Below, piece by piece: positions 57,675-64,000 of a stretch of DNA of 64,000 bases. This DNA comes from Desulfitobacterium_A nosdiversum (GTDB lineage Bacteria; Bacillota; Desulfitobacteriia; Desulfitobacteriales; Desulfitobacteriaceae), in assembly GCF_049860565.1 (NCBI RefSeq), contig NZ_CP172056.1, positions 558,001 through 622,000 of the forward strand. Reading direction: 5' to 3'. The notes under the pieces are model-generated. The model saw only the letters and a list, made by a program, of their open reading frames with translations. It was not told the DNA's origin and made no database searches. Position 1 is the first letter of the stretch, and each line of letters begins with the position of its first letter. A program made the position numbers and the translations under genes.

Positions 57675-58565
57675 ATGAACTTGAACAGAATCATAACCGG
57701 TAAAATCCAATATATTGAATCACCAGATCAATGGTATACCCCCCCTTATTCTAACAGTCTTTTTATTGATGATGATATTAAAGCACTGTTAGATACAAAC
57801 TGCGGTCCATCTAATATCGATTCTTTCTTACATCAGCCTATTGATGTAATTATCAATTCCCATTTCCATCAAGATCACGTATGGAACAATTATAAGTTTA
57901 CCCAAGCAGAAATCTGGGCCCATCCTAAGGATGCTTCTGCCATAAGGTCTCTTGAAGTATTTCATGATTATTATGGTATATCTCAGTATAACGAAGAAGA
58001 AACGGAAATATGGGAAAAGTATAGAGAGGATATCGATATTCAACCTTCTGGGGTACACCGGGAATTTACGGATCGAGAAATACTTGATTTTGGTTCAACT
58101 CAGATCCAGGTTATACACACACCGGGTCATTCTCCTGGACACTGCTGTTTTCTCATTGGAGATTCCATTCTATTCAGTACGGATTTTGGCCTGAATGCCT
58201 TTGGTCCATGGTACGGACACCCTTGCAGCGATATTACTGATTTAATTAATTCCCTTAAGTTATGTATAGAACTCAATCCCTCAATGGTTATCCCTTCTCA
58301 TCGGCCAATTATTACAAAAGATATACCCCAAAAATTACAAAAATATTTAAATGTTATTTACTTTCGGGAAGAAAGGTTACTCGAGATCTTAAAAAGGCCT
58401 TCAACTCTTGATGAACTCAGAGATTTATTTATTTGTTTTGGATCTTCATGGCATAACTATCCGCCCCGTAAAGCCTTTGAAAAGTTTTTTATTTTAGCCC
58501 ATCTTAAGCGTTTGTTATCTCTTGGTGAAATCAAGCAAACGGATAATCAATATTATATAAGCTAA
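57675..58565 (+). CDS. Metallo-beta-lactamase-fold hydrolase
   Basis: The start is either the ATG at 57675 or the TTG at 57681, which is better spaced from AAGGG; a longer frame to 57585 crosses the hairpin and is rejected. The 296-residue protein has the metal motif NSHFHQDHVWNN near residue 58, IQVIHTPGHSPGHCCFLIGD near 145 and STDFGL near 170. Such proteins hydrolyse thioesters, glutathione esters or lactones. Beside a CoA transferase, an acyl-CoA thioesterase role is plausible. The C-terminal part is a helical extension of about 80 residues. Confidence 0.8.
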   Translation: MNLNRIITGKIQYIESPDQWYTPPYSNSLFIDDDIKALLDTNCGPSNIDSFLHQPIDVIINSHFHQDHVWNNYKFTQAEIWAHPKDASAIRSLEVFHDYYGISQYNEEETEIWEKYREDIDIQPSGVHREFTDREILDFGSTQIQVIHTPGHSPGHCCFLIGDSILFSTDFGLNAFGPWYGHPCSDITDLINSLKLCIELNPSMVIPSHRPIITKDIPQKLQKYLNVIYFREERLLEILKRPSTLDELRDLFICFGSSWHNYPPRKAFEKFFILAHLKRLLSLGEIKQTDNQYYIS

Positions 58566-58568
58566 AAA

Positions 58569-58611
58569 AGAAGCTGTTCCTATATCTGATTAAATATAGG
58601 CAACAGCTTCT
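58569..58611. terminator. Bidirectional terminator between convergent genes
   Basis: GAAGCTGTTCCTATAT pairs with ATATAGGCAACAGCTTC (one mismatch/bulge), flanked by A-rich sequence on the left. It separates the hydrolase gene (plus strand) from the MFS gene (minus strand). Confidence 0.75.
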
Positions 58612-58631
58612 CCTGTTCATAGCTGCTTACT

Positions 58632-59957
58632 TCATTCCAGAGATTCAACTACTTTTGGTTTTTCACTTAAGAACAAACTTAAAACACCAGCTATTAAAGC
58701 CATGCCGGCGAACATGATAAATACATTATTATAAGAAACTGCCCCGGAAGCAGACGTTTTTACTAGAAAACCAGCGGCAAATGGAGCTAAGAATGATCCT
58801 AGTTGTCCAAAACCATTGGATATCCCAATGGCTGTACCAACCATCTGTTTTGGGAAACGCATCTGAGGATAGGTATATAAAGCACCGCCTTGAATATTCG
58901 AGAAAAATCCCATTAATAATAATGCTACGGTTAGTAAGAATATGTGACCTTTTGGAACTGAACTAAGCAGAAAGAAAATGGGGACACAAGGCAAGAAACC
59001 TATCGCTAAAATCCATTTTGCTTTACCGTGAAAGACCTTATCCATTAACCACCCGCCCAAAACAAGGGCAACAATTGCTATTAACGAGGGTACGGATGCC
59101 ATAAATCCCATGGCCTTTAAGCTAAACCCATGTTGTTCGTACAAAAAAGAGGAAATCCAGACAAGTTCTCCCCAAATCACGGCCAGGTTAAAGAAAAGAA
59201 TCAGGCAATAGGCAATAAAGCTGATATCCGTAAAAAGTACCTTGAGGGCTTTCGTTGTTGCCATTTTTTTTGTCTCAGACTTGGTGGTATTCAAATTAGA
59301 CAAAATGTAATCGTACTCTTCTTTAGAAATACGTCCCTTATTCCTCAGCTCTTCTTCAGGAGTATTGGTGACGTAATACCATAACATAAAGATGCCGATT
59401 AACCCGGGAATTCCCAAAACGAAGAAAACAGGACGCCAAGAACCGAAAAAGGTTGCTAATGAAGTTGCTAAAATCGGGATGACGGCCGGACCAACCTGAA
59501 AAGTTGTAGTAAAAAGACTGGTCGCTCGCCCTTTTTCGTTATTGGGGAACCAATCGGCAATAGTCCTGCTGGCAGGTGCAAAGTGACAGCCTTCTCCTAT
59601 GCCTAAGCCTAAACGCAGAAGAACAAAAGTGCTAAAACTTCTCACCAAGCCGGTTGCAAAGGTAACAAAGGTAAAAATAATGATGGCTATGCTCATGACT
59701 CTTTTGGCTCCAATTCGGTCGGCGAGCATACCGGCTAGAACCTGTGCTATAGCGTATCCTACGAAGAAAATTGAGGCTATGAGTCCCGCTTGCTCGTGGG
59801 TAATATGCAAATCAGTACGAATAACAGGGAGTAAGGTGAGGACACTCGTCCGATCAAGGTAGTTAATTAAATAGAGTAACCATAAGACAAAGAGAATTAC
59901 CCAACGATAACCTGTTTTTGGTTTCAGTCCAATCGACATTGTTTCTTTTTCTAACAA
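58632..59957 (-). CDS. MFS transporter, anion:cation symporter (ACS)-like
   Basis: A 441-residue carrier with 12 helices; TTG start with GAGGG 8 nt upstream. YLINYLDRTSVLTLLPVIRTDL near residue 32 and LADRIGAKRVMSIAIII near 85 are typical of the ACS family that imports organic acids such as hexuronates, galactonate or aromatic acids. RTIADWFPNNEKGRATSLFTT near 132 is a further family block. It lies between the hydrolase and the molybdoenzyme operon and probably imports the substrate of the module. No sigma-54 site is seen upstream. Confidence 0.82.
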   Translation of the reverse strand: MLEKETMSIGLKPKTGYRWVILFVLWLLYLINYLDRTSVLTLLPVIRTDLHITHEQAGLIASIFFVGYAIAQVLAGMLADRIGAKRVMSIAIIIFTFVTFATGLVRSFSTFVLLRLGLGIGEGCHFAPASRTIADWFPNNEKGRATSLFTTTFQVGPAVIPILATSLATFFGSWRPVFFVLGIPGLIGIFMLWYYVTNTPEEELRNKGRISKEEYDYILSNLNTTKSETKKMATTKALKVLFTDISFIAYCLILFFNLAVIWGELVWISSFLYEQHGFSLKAMGFMASVPSLIAIVALVLGGWLMDKVFHGKAKWILAIGFLPCVPIFFLLSSVPKGHIFLLTVALLLMGFFSNIQGGALYTYPQMRFPKQMVGTAIGISNGFGQLGSFLAPFAAGFLVKTSASGAVSYNNVFIMFAGMALIAGVLSLFLSEKPKVVESLE

Positions 59958-60205
59958 TATTTCATCCCTCTTCCTAAAGTTTTCTCACGAGCTTTTCGTT
60001 ATGTTCATTAAATGAATAGCGAACTCCAAATAGTGGATTGTTGTATGTGTAGAAAAAGTAGATTACCTCGAAACAGGCTAGCAAAGTTTATAATATCCAT
60101 ATCTTAAAATGATGTTAAAATTCTACTTCAATTATAGGAGTCCTAAAATTGAGGGCTATCTTCCATCGACGGCATAATTCCTTGGACCGCAATAATGTCC
60201 TTCTT
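59958..60205. other. Intergenic stretch without a recognised element
   Basis: About 250 AT-rich bases between the MFS gene and the 76-residue gene. I see no sigma-54 core, no strong hairpin with T-run and no reading frame with a ribosome site. The promoter of the MFS gene should lie here. Confidence 0.4.
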
Positions 60206-60436
60206 TTAAGGGCGTCCATCCGCAGAACAGGTTTCTGTTGATCTTGCCTCTAGAAGAAAACCACCTGATGGTTGTTTCAAAGCTACATATTTAACTTTTT
60301 GAGGGATATCCGGAAATCTCTTGCTATTCCGCGTTAATGCTTTAGCATAGAGCGTAGCTAATGTCTCATCAGCAACTTCTTCCCTATTGTCGTAGGCTTT
60401 TTTAGCATTCATAATGTCCTCTTCTGTAATGACCAT
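60206..60436 (-). CDS. Small hypothetical protein of the molybdoenzyme operon
   Basis: A 76-residue charged protein with AAGGAGG directly before the ATG, so translation is credible. It begins MVITEEDIMNAKKAYDNREE, contains TLYAKALTRNSKRFPDIPQK and ends CSADGRP. I do not recognise a family. It lies 150 nt after the ferredoxin gene in the same orientation and is probably the third gene of that operon. A chaperone or assembly role for the molybdoenzyme would fit its size and place, but nothing proves it. Confidence 0.55.
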   Translation of the reverse strand: MVITEEDIMNAKKAYDNREEVADETLATLYAKALTRNSKRFPDIPQKVKYVALKQPSGGFLLEARSTETCSADGRP

Positions 60437-60586
60437 TTTTTATTCCTCCTTTTGAGTTGCCAGAATGATAGCCCCCTTTTTTGACAGACCAAAAAAGTCG
60501 CATTGAATCAAATATAATTCGGTTTTATCTAGACAAGTGACAAAGGGAAAAACCCCCTCGCCACAAGTCAATTTGGTCATTTAAAC

Positions 60587-61009
60587 TTATTTTGGTGTGA
60601 ACAATACCATTTTGGGCTTTCTCGCCATTTTTTCTGCAAGTTCCTTAACTGGACCATAGCTCATAACCAATGCTTGGCAGTGTTGTACACAGCTTGGCAT
60701 TTTGCCCTTCGCTACGCGATCTTCACATAGATTGCATAATGAGGTTGGAAAAGGAATATTATTTAAATCCCATTTGCCGTCAGGCATTTGGCGGGCTCCG
60801 TCGGTCAGCAGCTTGATGCCATACTGATTCAGGGGAAGATTTAATTCCTTGATGCAGGCAACTTCACAAGCATGGCAGCCCGTGCAATATTCGTAATCAA
60901 TTAACAGGCCATATCCTGATGTCTCCTCTGATTTAAGACGCTTTTCCAGACCAACTCTGGCTTCGGGATGTACGGCAGCTTCTAGGTTCTTAGAAAGTTG
61001 CTCTGACAT
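60587..61009 (-). CDS. Two-cluster [4Fe-4S] ferredoxin subunit of the molybdoenzyme
   Basis: A 140-residue protein, shorter than usual DmsB/NrfC subunits. It has one standard cluster motif, CTGCHACEVAC near residue 42, and one of the CX2CX11CX3C type, CNLCEDRVAKGKMPSCVQHC near 92. Sites for the other two clusters are absent. Its start overlaps the molybdoenzyme stop by 20 nt. With no NrfD gene nearby it probably links the enzyme to a soluble donor, as in cytoplasmic transhydroxylase or catechol dehydroxylase systems. Confidence 0.85.
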   Translation of the reverse strand: MSEQLSKNLEAAVHPEARVGLEKRLKSEETSGYGLLIDYEYCTGCHACEVACIKELNLPLNQYGIKLLTDGARQMPDGKWDLNNIPFPTSLCNLCEDRVAKGKMPSCVQHCQALVMSYGPVKELAEKMARKPKMVLFTPK

Positions 61010-63353
61010 ATTCCCATCCTCCTTTTCTGGTGACTTGTTCTCCAGGCATTACTTTGCTATTTTCTTCGGTACATTTATAGATTCTGCAGAGCAAGCCCTT
61101 ATTCGGTGCTCCATAGCCGGCAGGTCCATTCTGACATTGTGATGTTAGATTGTTAATATTGGAATCAAATACTCCGAACAAGCTTGGTTCTGCAGCTTCT
61201 TTTTCAGGGAACCACCAACCATGTTCAGCGCTTACAACTCGAGGATCAATAGTTCTCACAAGTTTCGCAATTTGTTTGCATCTACCGCGGAAGCTTTCAA
61301 TCCAGACCCAATCTCCATCCTTAATGCCAAGCTTTTCAGCTGTATCAGGATGAACTTCTACGAGAGGCTGCGGGTGGAACATTCTCATGGTCGGTTGTTG
61401 ACGGTGTTCAGAGTGGAAGAATTCAAAAGAACGTGCACCTGAAGTGAGGACTAAAGGATATTCTTTATACAGATCAGGGGTTGAATATGGGCTTTCCGGC
61501 GGTTCAATATGAACTGGCAGCGGATCAATATCAAATGCGTCAAACAGGTCAATATACAATTGAATCTTGCCGTCAGCGGTGTTGAACCCAGGTTGTCTAT
61601 CACGGCGCAGAAGACCTTTTTCATATTTCTTATATTGCCATTCAGGATAAACGTAAACTTTATGTTTAAGTTCATCATAGGTAAGGCCTTGAGTTTTACC
61701 TCTTTCTTTGTAGGTTTTGCCAGACCATTCAATTTGGAAGGCATCAGGATATTTATCTTTGTCGTTACCCATTTTCCAGTTGATCCAATCGGCAACTGTT
61801 TCCCATGGGAAAGCTTCAGGATGTAAGCGTTTGCCGAGTTCCAGGCAAATTTGCTCATCCGATTTAGCTTCTTCATAATCGCAAATCTTGGTAATAGCCC
61901 GCAACGGAGCAAACCAAGCTCTGAAGCTGTCGCGTTCTGCGCTCATACCGGCAGGCAGGACAATATCGGCACAAGCAACTGCAGTCGGAGTCATGAAGAG
62001 ATCGACGACTACATTAAAGTACACGCTTTTCATAGCCTGATAAACACGAGGGGCTTCAGAAGACATGTTAGCAAAGGTATTTGTTGTTTGTAACCACAAC
62101 ATTTTAACTGGATATGGATCGCCCCCGTTTTCAATAGCTCTGAGGATAGAATCGCCATGAGCGGTCGACGCCAAGCCGTATTTTTTAAGCGGGAAGTTTT
62201 CATTTCCGAAACGTTTTTCCTGCAGTTCTTTGGGAACCCAGTTAAGACCACAGCTATATCCATCATCTACATTGAATCCGCTCTTTGCAATAATGTTTCC
62301 GCCTGGTACATCTGTATTTCCGGTAATTGCCCATAGACTGTTAATAGCCTGAGCAGTTGCAATCCCGGTGACTTGCTGGTCAACAGCAAGACCCCATTGG
62401 ATAGCCGCTGGTTTAGCCGTAGCATAGCGACGGGATGCAGCGATGAGGGTCTCTTTCGGAACCCAGGTAATCTCTTCGACTTTTTCGGGCGGATATTCAG
62501 CAGCCCGTTCTGTCAACTCATCAAATCCAGAACACCAGTTTTCAACAAAATCATGATCATACAAATCTTCGCTGATAATGACGTTAATCATACCCAGTGC
62601 CAGAGCGCAGTCAGTGCCAGGTCTTATCTGCAGCCAGTATTCTGCTCTTGCTGCCAGCCATGTCAGACGAGGATCAACAACGATAAGCTTGGATCCCATT
62701 CTCATTTCATCAACAATCCAGTGACCAAAGAATCCATCACCATTCGTGATAATCGGATTATTACCCCAAATGATAATGACTTCAGGATTTACGAATTCAG
62801 GGTTATCATAACGTTCTTCAAAGAATTGCGCACAGTCGGTTACGAAGAAATCACTGTTCATAACAGCCTGTTGAGCTGCTCTAGGCAGATAACAAGCATC
62901 GCCTGCCAGGAATCCCAAAACATAGTTAGGGCTGCCAAAGGCCGCATATGTTAGATACGGTGTTTGCCAAATGATGTTTCGGCCAGTACCCTCCAAACCG
63001 ATAATGGTTTCTGGGCCCCATTCCTTTTGGATATATCTTACTTTTTCAACAATAATATCGTAAGCTTCATCCCAGCTGATGCGTTCCCATTTATTTTCAC
63101 CGCGTTCACCAACACGTTTTAAAGGCCATTTTACACGTTGAGGATTATTATATGCTTCAGTTTGATTTAAGCAGCGCATACAAAGCCTGCCCATGTTGTA
63201 TGGGTTGTCAAGGTCACCCTCGACCTTGATGAGCTTACCATCTTTCGTATAATACAGAAGGCCGCAACCATCGTGACAGCCTGGACCTGACCAATGCGTA
63301 GAGCGAGTTACAGTGTACTCGCCTTCTTGCCACTGCCATTGTTTCTCAGACAT
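60990..63353 (-). CDS. DMSO-reductase-family molybdoenzyme, dehydroxylase/transhydroxylase-like
   Basis: A 787-residue bis-MGD enzyme with no Tat signal. The N-terminus reads HWSGPGCHDGCG (H20, C26, C30) and GRLCMRC (C58, C61), so the usual first Cys of CX2CX3C is missing and His or another Cys must replace it, or the cluster is altered. RVGERGENKWERISWDEAYD near 78 and SAEHGWWFPEKEAAEPS near 713 are family blocks. From memory the N-terminal block resembles catechol dehydroxylases and related enzymes; the substrate is an inference. It is driven by a sigma-54 promoter with the shared TGGGACA operator. Confidence 0.8.
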   Translation of the reverse strand: MSEKQWQWQEGEYTVTRSTHWSGPGCHDGCGLLYYTKDGKLIKVEGDLDNPYNMGRLCMRCLNQTEAYNNPQRVKWPLKRVGERGENKWERISWDEAYDIIVEKVRYIQKEWGPETIIGLEGTGRNIIWQTPYLTYAAFGSPNYVLGFLAGDACYLPRAAQQAVMNSDFFVTDCAQFFEERYDNPEFVNPEVIIIWGNNPIITNGDGFFGHWIVDEMRMGSKLIVVDPRLTWLAARAEYWLQIRPGTDCALALGMINVIISEDLYDHDFVENWCSGFDELTERAAEYPPEKVEEITWVPKETLIAASRRYATAKPAAIQWGLAVDQQVTGIATAQAINSLWAITGNTDVPGGNIIAKSGFNVDDGYSCGLNWVPKELQEKRFGNENFPLKKYGLASTAHGDSILRAIENGGDPYPVKMLWLQTTNTFANMSSEAPRVYQAMKSVYFNVVVDLFMTPTAVACADIVLPAGMSAERDSFRAWFAPLRAITKICDYEEAKSDEQICLELGKRLHPEAFPWETVADWINWKMGNDKDKYPDAFQIEWSGKTYKERGKTQGLTYDELKHKVYVYPEWQYKKYEKGLLRRDRQPGFNTADGKIQLYIDLFDAFDIDPLPVHIEPPESPYSTPDLYKEYPLVLTSGARSFEFFHSEHRQQPTMRMFHPQPLVEVHPDTAEKLGIKDGDWVWIESFRGRCKQIAKLVRTIDPRVVSAEHGWWFPEKEAAEPSLFGVFDSNINNLTSQCQNGPAGYGAPNKGLLCRIYKCTEENSKVMPGEQVTRKGGWEYVRATF

Positions 63354-63470
63354 ATTATTTCTTTCCTCCCTTAAAACTCTTTTTCAACTTCATATTTTTA
63401 CTGACCCTAATATCCGTTTCACCTCCTACGGGTAGATAAAAATATCAAATTGGTTTCAAAGTATGTATTT

Positions 63471-63485
63471 GCAATTATCATGCCA
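63471..63485 (-). promoter_or_regulatory. Sigma-54 promoter of the dehydroxylase-like operon
   Basis: TGGCATGATAATTGC on the minus strand, GG at 63483-63484, GC at 63471-63472, 10-bp spacing; about 105 nt of leader to the ATG at 63353. Confidence 0.88.
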
Positions 63486-63524
63486 TGTGCTGAAACTCCC
63501 ATTTTTCTAGGGTTTTATCTACCT

Positions 63525-63562
63525 TGGGACATAAAACGGTAGTTATGAAATAAACTGTCCCA
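63525..63562. promoter_or_regulatory. TGGGACA-N24-TGTCCCA operator of the dehydroxylase-like promoter
   Basis: Perfect half-sites at 63525-63531 and 63556-63562 with a 24-bp gap, 40 bp from the -24 element, the same arrangement as at 53879-53916 and 56139-56176. Confidence 0.75.
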
Positions 63563-63690
63563 GATTGAATTTCCGTTTTCCAGTTAAATCCATTTAGTGT
63601 CAAATTAGATTCCTTCTGATCATTCATGGTCTCAAATTAACTTAAAATTATCTTTTCTTAATGACTGGACTTTGCCTCCAAATAAGAAAA

Positions 63691-63709
63691 GAGCTGCCTC
63701 TGGCAGCTC
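63691..63709 (-). terminator. Second terminator of the rRNA operon
   Basis: GAGCTGCC pairs with GGCAGCTC around a 3-nt loop; on the minus strand TTTTCTTATTT follows. It lies about 75 nt after the 5S end. Confidence 0.75.
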
Positions 63710-63732
63710 CTTCTTTAATTTTAATTAAGTTA

Positions 63733-63778
63733 TAAAAAAGCAAAGAGACTATCTTTATCAGACGGTCTCCCTGCTTTT
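63733..63778 (-). terminator. First terminator of the rRNA operon
   Basis: AAAAGCAGGGAGAC (63765-63778) pairs with GTCTCTTTGCTTTT (63736-63749) with small mismatches, followed by a T-run on the minus strand. It starts only a few bases after the 5S rRNA. Confidence 0.75.
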
Positions 63779-63782
63779 GCTT

Positions 63783-64000
63783 ACCTGGCAACGACTTACT
63801 CTCCCAGGAAGGCCGCGCTAGTATGTATTCTCTGGAGTTGTAGCGCTGGCCGCAAAATAATCCACTGGATTGTTTTGTCTTCGATCCAAGTAGGGCGCGC
63901 CTCTTAGAATGTTTAACCAGCCATGGCGCTAGCCCCGAAAAGACATCCTATGTCTTTTCGTCTCAGCCCTGGAGGTCTTAACTTCCGTGTTCGGTATACG
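63783..64000 (-). rRNA. rrf: 5S rRNA with large internal expansion, 5' end outside window
   Basis: The 3' block (minus strand) is TGGGAGAGTAAGTCGTTGCC, and the 5'-side block visible at the window edge is ACCGAACACGGAAGTTAAG; both are diagnostic for 5S rRNA. Between GTTAAG (ends at 63977) and TGGGAGAGTA (starts at 63806) there are about 170 nt where about 40 are normal. The extra sequence contains at least four good hairpins, for example CGAAAAGACAT/ATGTCTTTTCG. The core TACTTGG lies in the middle, so the extra material seems to fall in two places. 23S would lie to the right. Confidence 0.82.

Overview
The window looks like a chromosomal segment of an anaerobic, low-GC Gram-positive bacterium of the Desulfosporosinus/Desulfitobacterium type (Peptococcaceae-like Clostridia). 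The reasons are strong AGGAGG ribosome sites, many molybdopterin and Fe-S redox enzymes, a multihaem lipoprotein cytochrome, clostridial small regulators and riboswitches, and very heavy use of sigma-54. The genus is an inference. At least eleven near-perfect -24/-12 elements (TGGCAY-N5-TTGC type) sit in front of the main catabolic and redox operons.

Layout. 1-7.9 kb (minus strand): a nicotinate fermentation cluster like that of Eubacterium barkeri. It has a four-subunit nicotinate dehydrogenase (ndhF, S, L, M), enamidase (ena) and 6-hydroxynicotinate reductase (hnr), followed by a UPF0280 protein and an amino-acid-synthesis-family protein cut by the window edge. 8.1-13.4 kb: a sigma-54 activator with a duplicated sensor domain, and a divergent operon with a fumarate-reductase-like flavoprotein and a NiaP-type niacin transporter. 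Both target promoters carry sigma-54 elements and a shared TTTCA-N4-TGAAA dyad. 13.5-19.6 kb: a mixed region with an IS30 remnant, an MFS efflux gene beside a LysR remnant, a pentahaem cytochrome lipoprotein, an HXXEE membrane protein, a broken MOSC gene and a cheW-chemoreceptor pair behind a c-di-GMP-I riboswitch.

19.8-26.8 kb: molybdenum cofactor biosynthesis (moaA; then moeA, a moeA-like gene, mobB, mobA, moaC, MOSC, mog), with two Moco-type riboswitches. moaA also has a sigma-54 promoter. 26.8-34.2 kb: two DMSO-reductase-family molybdoenzymes, a four-cluster ferredoxin, an NrfD membrane subunit and a radical SAM protein, apparently one sigma-54 operon. 34.5-44.1 kb: two HdrD-like Fe-S proteins, a DUF169-ferredoxin fusion, an old-yellow-enzyme homologue, a metallo-hydrolase, a kinase-like protein, a trigger-factor paralogue, a ribbon-helix-helix protein, a DUF2064 transferase and a GNAT protein, from two sigma-54 promoters. 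44.3-50.8 kb: a sigma-54 operon with a ribbon-helix-helix protein, a YnjBCD-like ABC importer, a nucleoside hydrolase, an AhpD-like protein and an ArsS-type radical SAM protein.

51-63.5 kb: two zinc-ribbon miniproteins and a second catabolic module: acyl-CoA ligase, AcoR-like sigma-54 activator, CaiB-type CoA transferase, metallo-beta-lactamase-fold hydrolase, MFS carrier, and a cytoplasmic molybdoenzyme with a two-cluster ferredoxin. Three of its promoters share the same operator, TGGGACA-N24-TGTCCCA, about 40 bp upstream of the -24 element. 63.7-64 kb: the end of an rRNA operon with a 5S rRNA that appears about 130 nt longer than normal.

The theme is anaerobic catabolism through molybdenum enzymes. 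Transport, CoA activation, redox enzymes and at least one cofactor synthesis gene are tied together by sigma-54 activators, and cofactor synthesis is also gated by riboswitches.
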